A stretch of 24,732 bases of DNA from contig JAAYIO010000032.1 in the NCBI GenBank assembly GCA_012523385.1, positions 1-24,732 of the forward strand, given 5' to 3'. The translations under genes and the position numbers were made by a program. The DNA comes from Methanomicrobiales archaeon. GTDB taxonomy: Archaea; Halobacteriota; Methanomicrobia; Methanomicrobiales; Methanomicrobiaceae. Below are positions 7,951-15,862 of this stretch, piece by piece (positions within the stretch are counted from its first letter, which is position 1; every line of letters begins with the position of its first letter). The notes under the pieces are model-generated. The model worked only from the letters and a program-made list of their open reading frames with translations. It searched no databases and was not told the DNA's origin.

Positions 7951-8118
7951 ATGGTATATGTGAATTAACAGTTAAAAATAGGTTTCGTTACTATCCCACG
8001 TCAAAGCCAAAGGAATATGTTTATTTATTCGTCTTTTACTTCACGGATATTCGTTCGTGATGAGAATGCCATTTCCAAGAAATAGCACATATTCAGGGAA
8101 AAAATAATGATGGATCAA

Positions 8119-9054
8119 TCAATTGGTTTTGATCTCAGCTTTAAGCTCAGCAATGGTTGCCTTGCGCTCCGCGTAGGCATCATGCTGGTGAATGCTTTCC
8201 TCATTTGTTTGTTTTATGGTGATAACTGAAACTCCCGGGAGATACGAAAATTTCTCAACTACCCTTTTGGCCATTTCACGAACACAATCCTCCACAAATC
8301 GGGCATTTTTGTGTGCCGAGAAGACAACCTCGCTCTCATCACCACGTTTCAGGAGTTCAAATATTCGGGCGCTCATAGAGTCTTTCAGGATGTTGATGAT
8401 GGTCTCAAGCTCAACACGCTGGTCGTCATCAGTCTCGATTAAAAGAAATCCTTTGCCTCGCTGGTTATGGGTGGCCATAGGGATCTCTTCCAGGAAATTC
8501 TTTATTTTTTCCTCACTAATATCAAGATCCCGTAGTTTTGCAGAGGCAAGTTCCTTCATGATATTCTGAGCGCAGGGACAGGCAGTGATGCCGGTTACCT
8601 CTGCACCGATCATCTTCCGGACGATAGGTTTACCATTGTTTCTGTCAGCCACAGCGCTTGCATGCACCTCAACGACCTCATGACACTCCGTCTTTGATAC
8701 CGGTGTCTCACGTTTTACCATGTAAAGACTCGTCATCTTGACTTCTGTTCGGTCTGCATACTCATGATGGTCAAGAAGTTTACGTGCAACGGCATTGCAT
8801 ACTTCTTCAATACCGTTCACCTGACCCTCAATGGCCTGCTGGAGCACACTATCAATCACCTCAAAATTCCTTGAGAGGTTTGCACCCTTCAGACTGCTGG
8901 GGAGATCCACGTATACATTGAAAGTTGATATGAAGATTGTTGGACGCTTCCCAGGACGGGCAACTTCAACAAGTTTCTTGACATTTTTGACACCGACGCG
9001 GGTAAGATTTATTCTGACTTCGGGTTGTCTTGATTGTGTATCGGGTAGTTCCAT
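8119..9054 (-). CDS. mptA: GTP cyclohydrolase IV (methanopterin pathway)
   Basis: Fe(II)-dependent GTP cyclohydrolase of the FolE2/MptA family (COG1469) that converts GTP to 7,8-dihydroneopterin 2',3'-cyclic phosphate. This is the first step of tetrahydromethanopterin synthesis. The 311 residues are the normal archaeal length. Signature segments are VTGITACPCAQ (153-163, likely metal cysteine), KTECHEVVEVHA (121-132) and MATHNQRGKGF (193-203). The ATG at 9054 follows GAGGT with five bases between. Upstream, a 26-base inverted repeat (9074-9099) occupies the gap shared with the divergent ilvC. Downstream on the minus strand ATTATTTTTTCCC marks a probable end before frhA, so mptA and frh may be separate transcripts despite sharing orientation. 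Confidence 0.93.
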   Translation of the reverse strand: MELPDTQSRQPEVRINLTRVGVKNVKKLVEVARPGKRPTIFISTFNVYVDLPSSLKGANLSRNFEVIDSVLQQAIEGQVNGIEEVCNAVARKLLDHHEYADRTEVKMTSLYMVKRETPVSKTECHEVVEVHASAVADRNNGKPIVRKMIGAEVTGITACPCAQNIMKELASAKLRDLDISEEKIKNFLEEIPMATHNQRGKGFLLIETDDDQRVELETIINILKDSMSARIFELLKRGDESEVVFSAHKNARFVEDCVREMAKRVVEKFSYLPGVSVITIKQTNEESIHQHDAYAERKATIAELKAEIKTN

Positions 9055-9073
9055 GTTAACCTCAAATGAAAAA

Positions 9074-9099
9074 AGCAGATTTCAGATAAGAATTCTGCT
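9074..9099. repeat. Inverted repeat in the mptA-ilvC divergent gap
   Basis: AGCAGATTTC and GAATTCTGCT flank six bases (AGATAA) and match as a dyad at nine of ten positions. It lies 20-45 bases upstream of the mptA ATG and 83 bases or more upstream of the ilvC ATG, close to where a TATA box or start site for mptA should be. It could be a protein-binding site for one or both genes; this is inference from position. Confidence 0.5.
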
Positions 9100-9181
9100 G
9101 ATAGCAATTTCCTGATGTTAGGTTTTTTATCCTATGCTATAATAGTTATGAAGGAAACCAGCAACCGTTGGGGATGAAAAA

Positions 9182-10180
9182 ATGATACAGAAATACTACG
9201 AATCCGATGCAAAGCTTGGAGATCTGGCGAATTCCAGGATTGCGGTCATCGGGTATGGATCTCAGGGACGGGGTCAGGCACTCAACCTGCGCGATTCCGG
9301 ACTGGATGTTATCATCGGTCTGCGCCCCGGGAAAAGTTGGGAGAAGGCATCTGAAGACGGCTTTAAGGTCTTCGATGTAGCTACCGCGACCAGTATGGCC
9401 GGTGTCATCATGATTCTCCTTCCCGATGAACTTCAGGGTAGCGTTTACCGCGCCCAGATCATGCCGAATCTTAAAGAAGGAGATTGTGTAATGTTTTCCC
9501 ACGGGTTTAACATTCACTACGGGCAGATTACCCCGCCACCCACGGTTGATGTCATTATGGTTGCACCAAAGGGACCGGGCCACATGGTCCGGCGGGTGTA
9601 CACCGAGGGCGGCGGCGTTCCTGCACTCATTGCTATCCATCAGGATGCAACAGGAAATGCGCGGAAGATTGCTCTTGCATATGCGAAAGGTATCGGCGCC
9701 ACACGGGCAGTTGTCCTTGAGACGACATTCCAGGAAGAGACCGAAACCGATCTCTTTGGTGAACAGGCAGTTCTCTGTGGAGGAATGACTTCACTCATCA
9801 TGGCAGGATTTGAGACCCTCGTGGATGCAGGATATGCACCTGAGATGGCATACCTCGAGGTGTTGCACGAGTGTAAACTCATCATTGACCTCATCTACGA
9901 GGGTGGGTTTACCAAGATGCGCGACTCTATCTCAAACACTGCTGAGTATGGCGACCTCACCCGCGGACCGCGCGTGATTGGGCCCGCGGCATATGCCGCA
10001 ATGGATGAAATTCTCGCTGAAATTCAGAATGGAGAGTTCACTCGTGAATGGATGCTTGAAAATATGGTCAACCGGCCAGTCTTTACCTCACTGAAACGAC
10101 AGGGAGAAGAGCACCAGATTGAGTCAGTCGGGCGCGAGGTCCGTGGCCTTATGCCGCAGTTCAGAGATCTCTCTGACTAA
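9182..10180 (+). CDS. ilvC: Ketol-acid reductoisomerase, class I
   Basis: Second common enzyme of isoleucine, valine and leucine synthesis: it isomerises and reduces acetolactate or acetohydroxybutyrate with NAD(P)H and Mg2+. The 332-residue product is full length. AVIGYGSQGRGQALNLRDSG is the Rossmann dinucleotide site. GLRPGKSWEKA is a short six-residue specificity loop of the type also seen in some Firmicutes enzymes. DLFGEQAVLCGG and EVLHECK carry the Mg2+ and catalytic acids, and GGFTKMRDSISNTAEYGD is the C-terminal knot signature. The ATG follows GGGGATG. TATA-like boxes lie at about 9124-9145. No ilvB, ilvN or ilvD is adjacent. A stop-overlapping hairpin with T6 follows. Confidence 0.97.
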   Translation: MIQKYYESDAKLGDLANSRIAVIGYGSQGRGQALNLRDSGLDVIIGLRPGKSWEKASEDGFKVFDVATATSMAGVIMILLPDELQGSVYRAQIMPNLKEGDCVMFSHGFNIHYGQITPPPTVDVIMVAPKGPGHMVRRVYTEGGGVPALIAIHQDATGNARKIALAYAKGIGATRAVVLETTFQEETETDLFGEQAVLCGGMTSLIMAGFETLVDAGYAPEMAYLEVLHECKLIIDLIYEGGFTKMRDSISNTAEYGDLTRGPRVIGPAAYAAMDEILAEIQNGEFTREWMLENMVNRPVFTSLKRQGEEHQIESVGREVRGLMPQFRDLSD

Positions 10181-10202
10181 TTTTTTATGGTTAGTCTTTT
10201 TT
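10175..10202 (+). terminator. Hairpin plus T6 at the ilvC stop
   Basis: GACTAA (10175-10180), whose last three bases are the ilvC stop codon, pairs with TTAGTC (10191-10196). The second arm is followed directly by six T (10197-10202). This is the shape of a bacterial intrinsic terminator, although in archaea the T-tract alone may suffice. Confidence 0.6.
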
Positions 10203-10390
10203 GCCCGTTGATGCCACGGGTAATTAGTGATTTTTGAGTGACATTTTGTGATGGAGGGGTGATCATGGTGATGCTCCCTAAAATCATTTAACGATTTTTT
10301 GGAGGGCGCCATCTGAACCACTGTTGCATCTAGCACATATTTTTTTTAAAAAGGGGCCAGATCCATTTCTCCGGCGCCACAACCTTTCCG

Positions 10391-11698
10391 CTATTCAACA
10401 GGTGTTGATCGGAAAAATCCTGATCCGATCTCTGCCTTTTCGAGCATCTCCTCTACCCAAATGCGGGCAATGGCATTGCCTACCTGATACGCAATGACCT
10501 CCAGGGACATCAGACCTGAATCGGGAAGGATCTCCGTATAATTCGAACCCAGTAGGATGAATCCGATTGAGGCATTGTTGTAGATGATCGGAATGATCAG
10601 AATTACCTGTATCCGCTCCTTTGCGGGCGTAAACCCGAGCATCTCGGGAAGGTCGTCGTAGTGGGCGTAAATATAGTCCCCGGCTAACACCTGTCGGGCC
10701 AGAGGGGTATTTTTATCAATTTTTTCCATCGAGGAGAGAAATGCTTCAGAAAAACCGGTGGCGCAGGAGAGAATAAAACTCTCTGTTTGTGTATCCTCCA
10801 GATAAAAGGCCCCAAACCCCATGTCTGCCACCCGTGATGCAGTACCGATGCAGAGAGATACCGCTTCGTCCAGAGAACGGGTCGCTGCAAGGGAGAGAGC
10901 CAGATCACGCTGTGCGATGAGTTGCTCCTCCATCAGTTTCCGATCGGTGATGTCATAGAGCGTCCCGTGAACCGAAGCAATTTTGCCATTCTTTTTACGG
11001 ACATAATTACACGACTCCTGCACCCAGCGTATATCACCTTCCCGGGAAATGATACGATATTCACTCACGCTAACCGCTGAAGGATCTGCCTGTGCATCCT
11101 CAACTGTATGAGCGAGAATGAGAAGATCATCCGGATGGACAATAGTGTCCCACCTAAAATCACCCGACATGAGCCTCTCAGCCGAATATCCAGTGATAGA
11201 TTCCACCGCACCGTTTGCATAGATAACGCGGTTATCTGCACGGCGCTGGAGAATGATGCCGGTGAAGTTCTCGATGATAAGCCGATACCGCTCCTCACTC
11301 TCATTGAGGTCCCGTTCGAGGTTTTTGTTCTTCACCATCCGCCTGACCTGCAGGGCCAGTTCAGCAAATTCTGACTTTGGATCGTCCCCTTTGGGCAGAT
11401 AATAATCACATCCGTTTCTCAGAGCTAAGATAACAACGTCTTCCTGCCCTTTCCCCGTGTACATCATAAATGGCATATCCGGATACCGGATACGCACCTT
11501 CTGCAGGAATGCAATGCCGTCTATCCCCGGCATCTGATAATCTGAAATGATACCATCGATCTTTGTGGTTCTGAGGATCTCCATAGCAACCTCTGCACCC
11601 AGCGCGGTGATCACGGTTAGGTCGCCTGTCCGCTCGAGAAAGACTTTGCCGAGTTCAAGAAGGCTGGGTTCGTCATCTGCGAGAAGAATAGTCATCAT
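10391..11698 (-). CDS. Orphan response regulator, REC-PAS-GAF
   Basis: A 435-residue soluble signalling protein. Residues 1-120 form a receiver domain: ADDEPS holds the acidic pair, SDYQMPGIDG the phosphoacceptor aspartate (about D53), and YTGKGQ/YLPKGD the switch Thr and Lys region. Residues about 135-265 are a PAS/PAC domain (NRVIYANGAVESITGYSAE, ending HGTLYDITDRK). Residues about 270-420 are a GAF-like domain (SLCIGTASRVADMGFGAFYL, IQVILIIPIIYNNASIGFILL). There is no histidine-kinase, DNA-binding or other output domain, so output is probably by protein contact. GAGGT lies about 10 bases before the ATG at 11698. A 15-base palindrome (11738-11752) separates it from purL, 58 bases upstream on the same strand. 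Its partner kinase is not in the window. Confidence 0.85.
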   Translation of the reverse strand: MMTILLADDEPSLLELGKVFLERTGDLTVITALGAEVAMEILRTTKIDGIISDYQMPGIDGIAFLQKVRIRYPDMPFMMYTGKGQEDVVILALRNGCDYYLPKGDDPKSEFAELALQVRRMVKNKNLERDLNESEERYRLIIENFTGIILQRRADNRVIYANGAVESITGYSAERLMSGDFRWDTIVHPDDLLILAHTVEDAQADPSAVSVSEYRIISREGDIRWVQESCNYVRKKNGKIASVHGTLYDITDRKLMEEQLIAQRDLALSLAATRSLDEAVSLCIGTASRVADMGFGAFYLEDTQTESFILSCATGFSEAFLSSMEKIDKNTPLARQVLAGDYIYAHYDDLPEMLGFTPAKERIQVILIIPIIYNNASIGFILLGSNYTEILPDSGLMSLEVIAYQVGNAIARIWVEEMLEKAEIGSGFFRSTPVE

Positions 11699-11737
11699 TT
11701 TCGGAATTACCTCATTGTTTATCGTTAAATATTGTAT

Positions 11738-11752
11738 GGGAATTTAATTCCC
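11738..11752. repeat. 15-base palindrome between purL and the response regulator
   Basis: GGGAATTTAATTCCC is a perfect dyad with one central base, five bases past the purL stop and 40 bases upstream of the response-regulator ATG. A TATA-like CAATATTTAAC follows on the minus strand. It is too tight for a good RNA hairpin, so a DNA-binding site is the more natural reading. Confidence 0.45.
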
Positions 11753-11756
11753 TGCT

Positions 11757-13826
11757 TCACTTGGCGGACATCACTGATGTCAGGGTTCCCAATGCCACCT
11801 CAATCTCCTGAGGGGTGAACCTGACAATAGTTCCACTTACCGATATGATAAGTTCATCGCCGCCAACAATACCGATTTCGACTGCATCAAGTCCTTCTAT
11901 AATTGATTCGTCTGTGTATGCAATAAGGAACCGACACGGTGATTCATCAAAGAGAGCGGGTACCGCATCGCCCTCAAGGGTGACAGTGGCTGTAGGCGCA
12001 CACTCCGCGAGAGCTGCGATTAACCCACCCGCTGAGATATCTGCTGCAAATCCCCCATTTTGAACAAAGGATCGGATCTTTTCGAGAATTGCCGGGTCTG
12101 CCATGTCCGGAGCGTTACCGCCGCACCCGGTCACTGCATCCAGCACAGAACCTCCGAGAGCCGTGACAGAACTGCCGACAAGGGCAAGCGTGGTCCCTGC
12201 TGCCGGAAGGGTGTACTGGAACATTGGCCCTTTCCCTACCATCCCGATAGATGGGGTGGGGAGAATGCGCGTTCCAAACTCGTCACTTTCATTGTAAAGC
12301 GAGACATTGCCCCCCACCACCGGGGCACCGACGGCAGTTGCCATTTCGCCCATTCCGCGAACCGCCTCACCCAGCTGCCAGTAGACCTCTGGGTGAACCG
12401 GGCTTGCAAAGTTAAGGCAGTTAACTACACAGAGAGGCGTACCGCCGACACATGCAAGGTTGGCCGCATTCTCATAGACGGCGTTCGCCGTCCCTTCGTA
12501 GGGTCTCAGTTCAATATGCCGGGGGGAACAGCCGCATGAGAGAGAGAGGGCTGCATCTCCGAGCCGAAGAATCGCGGCGCCGCCTGCAGTAGACACGGTT
12601 CGCTGTTGCACTTCATGATCAAACTGGCTGGAGAGCCAGTCTTTGCTTGCCACATCCGGATGGGAGAGCACGGCAAGACAGAGTTCTTTGAGACCCTTTT
12701 TGGGAGCCTCATAGGGGCGCTCGTGCGAATAGGGAAGGGATGCCCATGTTTCTGCCGGTGCTCCCTCCGTCAGAAGATCAATCGGCAGATCACAGACTAC
12801 CTCATCTTTAAAAATGACGATGTAGTGCTTTTCTTTAATGACTTCACCAATATCGCGCCACTCTAAGCCGTGCTTCTCCATGATGGCCGCAAGTGCGGGG
12901 ATGTCATCTTTTGTGACCTCCATGAGCATCCGTTCCTGCGACTCGGAAAGCATAATCTCCACCTCATTCATCCCTGTATCGCGCAGGTGAACGGCATCCG
13001 CCATAATGCGGGCACCAAAACTTGCGGACATCTCCGATGATGCGCCTGCAAGTCCCGCCGCACCTAAGTCACGGCATGAAACGATCTTTCCGGTGGCGGC
13101 CATCTCCATGGTTGCGTCGATAAGCATCTTTTCGGTATGAGGGTCGCATACCTGCTTACCGAACCCGTTTTCTTTCTCTGTATCATCCGAAAGGTCGCGG
13201 GAGGCAAACGATGCTCCGCCAAGACCGTCTCTTCCGGTGAACGCGCCATAGAGCACCAGCCGATTGCCGGGTTTCTTTACGCGGGCGGTGAGGTATTTCT
13301 TGGGGTCCACAACTCCCACGCAGACAACATTAACAAGAGGATTCCCGGAGTATCCTTCGTCGAATACCGCTTCTCCCCGCACAACCGGAACCTCAATACA
13401 TTTGGCATAATCGGCGATGCCCCGCGCCACATGCGTAAGAAGATAGCGGTTCTTTTCCTCAGTAATGGGGCCAAAATAAAGAGGGCCCATGAGTGCAATT
13501 GGTTGGGAACCCATAGAGATGATGTCTCGAACCATGCCGCCGATTCCGGTCGCAGCCCCGCCGTATGGATCCACATAACTGGGGTGATTGTGAGATTCCA
13601 TACCAATTGAGAGTGCAATATTATCTGAATATTTCACAATGGCCGCATCATCACCCGGCCCCAGAAGGACGTTTTCTCCCGTAGTTGGGAGCGTCCTTAG
13701 AAATACCTTGGTCGAACGATAACTACAGTGTTCACTCCAGAGATTTTCGAAACAGGCGTGTTCAAGCGGAGTTAGAGACCGCTTCAGTTTTTCTTCCAAA
13801 TATGCAAGGTCCCCGGCTGATACCAT
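11757..13826 (-). CDS. purL: Phosphoribosylformylglycinamidine synthase subunit PurL
   Basis: FGAM synthetase large subunit: ATP-dependent conversion of FGAR to FGAM in purine synthesis, with ammonia from PurQ passed on through PurS. The 689 residues are the 'small PurL' length, which needs separate PurQ and PurS; neither is in the window. LWSEHCSYRSTKVFL and ESHNHPSYVDP carry conserved histidines. GPGDDAAI and GGAATGIGGMVRDI are AIRS-type nucleotide loops, repeated in the second half as AVGAPVVGGNVSLYNE and GFAADISAGGLIAAL. I place the start at the ATG at 13826 (MVSAGDLAYLEEKL). A TTG two codons earlier is also in frame but less likely. It diverges from aIF2-beta across 149 bases. Confidence 0.96.
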   Translation of the reverse strand: MVSAGDLAYLEEKLKRSLTPLEHACFENLWSEHCSYRSTKVFLRTLPTTGENVLLGPGDDAAIVKYSDNIALSIGMESHNHPSYVDPYGGAATGIGGMVRDIISMGSQPIALMGPLYFGPITEEKNRYLLTHVARGIADYAKCIEVPVVRGEAVFDEGYSGNPLVNVVCVGVVDPKKYLTARVKKPGNRLVLYGAFTGRDGLGGASFASRDLSDDTEKENGFGKQVCDPHTEKMLIDATMEMAATGKIVSCRDLGAAGLAGASSEMSASFGARIMADAVHLRDTGMNEVEIMLSESQERMLMEVTKDDIPALAAIMEKHGLEWRDIGEVIKEKHYIVIFKDEVVCDLPIDLLTEGAPAETWASLPYSHERPYEAPKKGLKELCLAVLSHPDVASKDWLSSQFDHEVQQRTVSTAGGAAILRLGDAALSLSCGCSPRHIELRPYEGTANAVYENAANLACVGGTPLCVVNCLNFASPVHPEVYWQLGEAVRGMGEMATAVGAPVVGGNVSLYNESDEFGTRILPTPSIGMVGKGPMFQYTLPAAGTTLALVGSSVTALGGSVLDAVTGCGGNAPDMADPAILEKIRSFVQNGGFAADISAGGLIAALAECAPTATVTLEGDAVPALFDESPCRFLIAYTDESIIEGLDAVEIGIVGGDELIISVSGTIVRFTPQEIEVALGTLTSVMSAK

Positions 13827-13975
13827 GATCAAAATAATTAGACATCTGCGCTATTAATTGTGCGCATACAGCATTCTGCATCCGCCTGCTCGGCAAAAAG
13901 GATAGAAAATCCGAGCGGTGTAACCCAGAGGCGCAAAAAACACTATTAAGTCAGTAGAATACAAACGGTACCTGC

Positions 13976-14587
13976 ATGACCGACCCATACAAAGCGCTGC
14001 TTGACCATGCCTATGAAAATATCACCGGGACTTCGGATGATGAGGGACGGTTTACTGTACCTCCGGCAAAGGTGTTTCATGAGGGTAAAAATACCATTCT
14101 TGAAAATTTCGCAGAGATTGCCTCAGTTCTTCGCCGTGAACCTGACCACCTGATGAAGTTTTTGCTGGGTGAACTGGGAACCTCCGGCAAGTTAGAAGGA
14201 ACACGTGCGGTCTTTAATGGTAAGTTTGAGATTGAGCTGATCAAAAATCTGGTAGTTAAATATACCGAGGATTATGTCATGTGTTCTGAGTGTGGAAAGC
14301 CTGACACCCGTTTGATAAAGGAAGACCGTATTATGATCCTGAAGTGTGATGCCTGTGGCAGTCACCGACCGGTCAGAAAAAGACGTGCCCGCCCTGAATC
14401 TGTGGCAAATCAACTGGAAGAAGGCAAAGAGATGGAAGTGGAGATCCAGTCCATATCAAAGCGCGGCGATGGCGTGGTCAGAATCGGCAAATACACCATG
14501 TATGTAGCCGGTGCAAAACCCGGACAGAAACTGGAGATTCGTATCACCCGTGTTGCGGGTTCGATTGTCTTTACTGAACGGGTATAA
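13976..14587 (+). CDS. Translation initiation factor aIF2-beta fused to a TRAM domain
   Basis: Beta subunit of archaeal initiation factor 2, which with alpha and gamma carries initiator Met-tRNA to the small ribosomal subunit. Residues about 1-100 are the N-terminal helix and alpha/beta core (KFLLGELGTSGKLEGTRAVF). Residues 101-132 form the zinc ribbon with C103, C106, C124 and C127 (CSECGKPD, LKCDACGSH). A basic stretch RPVRKRRARP links to a TRAM RNA-binding domain at about 148-203 (VEIQSISKRGDGVVRIGKYT, ending IVFTERV). Standard aIF2-beta ends after the zinc ribbon at about 135-140 residues, so the TRAM domain is an addition; I believe related methanogens and haloarchaea share it. A run of six T follows the stop at 14600-14605. 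Confidence 0.93.
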   Translation: MTDPYKALLDHAYENITGTSDDEGRFTVPPAKVFHEGKNTILENFAEIASVLRREPDHLMKFLLGELGTSGKLEGTRAVFNGKFEIELIKNLVVKYTEDYVMCSECGKPDTRLIKEDRIMILKCDACGSHRPVRKRRARPESVANQLEEGKEMEVEIQSISKRGDGVVRIGKYTMYVAGAKPGQKLEIRITRVAGSIVFTERV

Positions 14588-14691
14588 CCTACCCTTCTCT
14601 TTTTTATAGTATTTCTTGGGTTTCATCTCGGTAGCACTTGCGTTGTAACCCTCAGCGTAATCGCTGTTTTTGTCTGACTACATTCCTCTCT

Positions 14692-14736
14692 CGTCTCTGT
14701 GAGACGGATGAGGTTCAGAAAAAAAGGCTGAAAAAA
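14692..14736 (-). terminator. T-tracts and dyads between convergent aIF2-beta and rpoL
   Basis: On the minus strand, just past the rpoL stop, are T6 (14731-14736) and T7 (14719-14725). The T7 lies within the loop of TTCAG-N9-CTGAA (14714-14732). Beyond them is the perfect hairpin CGTCTC-TGT-GAGACG (14692-14706). These fit the end of the rpoL transcript. Confidence 0.5.
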
Positions 14737-14749
14737 GGATATGATATGT

Positions 14750-15019
14750 TTAGCACTGCTGAATTGCGTCTAACAATTCAGCGCAATCTGCACTGATCTG
14801 ACGGGCTGCGTCAATGATGACCACAAAGGGGTCTACACCGTCTTTTGTTGAGACTAACAGTTCCGGGTCAGTGAAATCGTACTTAGGGTTATAGGATGAA
14901 ACGTCCACACGGGGGTCCATGAGAATCTGCTGATTCAGGGCGTTCATATAGGTGTGACTCTCACCGACAAAGAGAATTTTTACAATGCCGGGTTTGAGTT
15001 CAAGAATTTTAATTTCCAT
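14750..15019 (-). CDS. rpoL: DNA-directed RNA polymerase subunit L
   Basis: Small subunit Rpo11 of archaeal RNA polymerase, equivalent to eukaryotic RPB11. It pairs with Rpo3 to make the alpha-like assembly platform. The 89 residues match the family: the start MEIKILELKPGIVKILFVGE, the signature SHTYMNALNQQIL, and the YNPKYDFTDPELLVSTKDG and DPFVVIIDAARQI segments. A TATA-like ATATATATTTACC (15050-15062) lies about 35 bases upstream of the ATG, and GGT precedes the start. It follows the MBL-fold gene by 98 bases on the same strand but probably has its own promoter. Confidence 0.93.
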   Translation of the reverse strand: MEIKILELKPGIVKILFVGESHTYMNALNQQILMDPRVDVSSYNPKYDFTDPELLVSTKDGVDPFVVIIDAARQISADCAELLDAIQQC

Positions 15020-15049
15020 ACGTACCTTATAGTTTTGTGAACGAGTGGG

Positions 15050-15062
15050 TAAATATATATTG
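15050..15062 (-). promoter_or_regulatory. rpoL: TATA box of rpoL
   Basis: On the minus strand CCAATATATATTTACC lies about 31-43 bases before the rpoL ATG. This spacing gives a short 5' leader if transcription starts about 25 bases downstream. It is one of the clearest TATA-like boxes in the window. Confidence 0.6.
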
Positions 15063-15117
15063 GTTGTCCAGAGCAGAAAGGCACTACCATTTTTTGGAAA
15101 AATGAACGATAACTGTG

Positions 15118-15843
15118 TCAGAGTACAAACGTATCTCCGTCATATCCGATATGTGGGTCGTTTAACCCGATTTTATGTGAGAGATGAACCAGACGGAAAT
15201 CTTTTGCATTCAATTCACGTGCAAGGGAGATTGCTTCTGAATAGTTCATATGTTTTGGATGATGGATTCCATTGGGAAAAAGAGCATCCGCAAAGAAAAG
15301 ATCACACCCGTCCAGAAGATCTTTCGTACGTTGCGGGATGTCGGGATTGGTGTCTGCTGTATATCCAATACGAGTATCTCCGTCTTCAATGAGTAAGCCA
15401 TAGGTTGGCGTGGGAGGGTGATTCACCTTTCCAAGGGTAATCCTCAGGCCGCCTATGACAAACGGCACATAGGGCTCCTGTGGGTGGGCAGTAAAGGGGA
15501 TGAAATGGAACTGCTTCTGCATATATGCCACCACCTCGGGGGCGCCGTATCCGGGAGGATATTTCTGCACCCGGTAAAAATCGTTAAACCCGCCAAAGTG
15601 ATCATAGTGCCCGTGCGTCCACAGGACTGCATCGATATGGGGTGAACCCACATCGAGCAGTTGCCTGCGGAGATCCGGTGATGTATCGATGAGGAGATTG
15701 AACCCTTCATGTTCCACCAAAAGAGAGGTGCGAAGGCGTTCTGTTCCGGATGCGGCGGCTTCAATACAGTTCGGACAGGTGCACCCGAGAAGAGGGGTGC
15801 CGGTGGTGTCACCGGTTCCAAGCAGTGTGATAGTAACAGTCAT
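15118..15843 (-). CDS. PhnP-like MBL-fold metallohydrolase
   Basis: A 241-residue metallo-beta-lactamase-fold hydrolase. The start MTVTITLLGTGDTTGTPLLG leads into CTCPNC (C21, C23, C26), a structural zinc loop as in PhnP-type phosphodiesterases. THGHYDHFGG (H77, H79, D81, H82) is the core metal motif. KVNHPPTPTYG, YTADTN and VHLSHKIG give later ligands. Family members hydrolyse cyclic or linear phosphodiesters; the substrate here is unknown, and RNase Z is less likely because its exosite arm is absent. I prefer the ATG at 15843, since GGTGA sits 8 bases upstream, over the in-frame ATG at 15855. It follows the AAA+ ATPase by 19 bases and is probably in its operon. Confidence 0.85.
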   Translation of the reverse strand: MTVTITLLGTGDTTGTPLLGCTCPNCIEAAASGTERLRTSLLVEHEGFNLLIDTSPDLRRQLLDVGSPHIDAVLWTHGHYDHFGGFNDFYRVQKYPPGYGAPEVVAYMQKQFHFIPFTAHPQEPYVPFVIGGLRITLGKVNHPPTPTYGLLIEDGDTRIGYTADTNPDIPQRTKDLLDGCDLFFADALFPNGIHHPKHMNYSEAISLARELNAKDFRLVHLSHKIGLNDPHIGYDGDTFVL

Positions 15844-15862
15844 TCCCCAATTCACCTAATCG

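Noticed and set aside
12060..13610. Plus-strand frames of 157-159 codons opposite purL
   Set aside because: Shadow frames; the purL frame shows all family motifs over its full length.
13827..13832. TTG start two codons upstream of the purL ATG
   Set aside because: No Shine-Dalgarno favours TTG, and the ATG at 13826 gives the family-like N-terminus.
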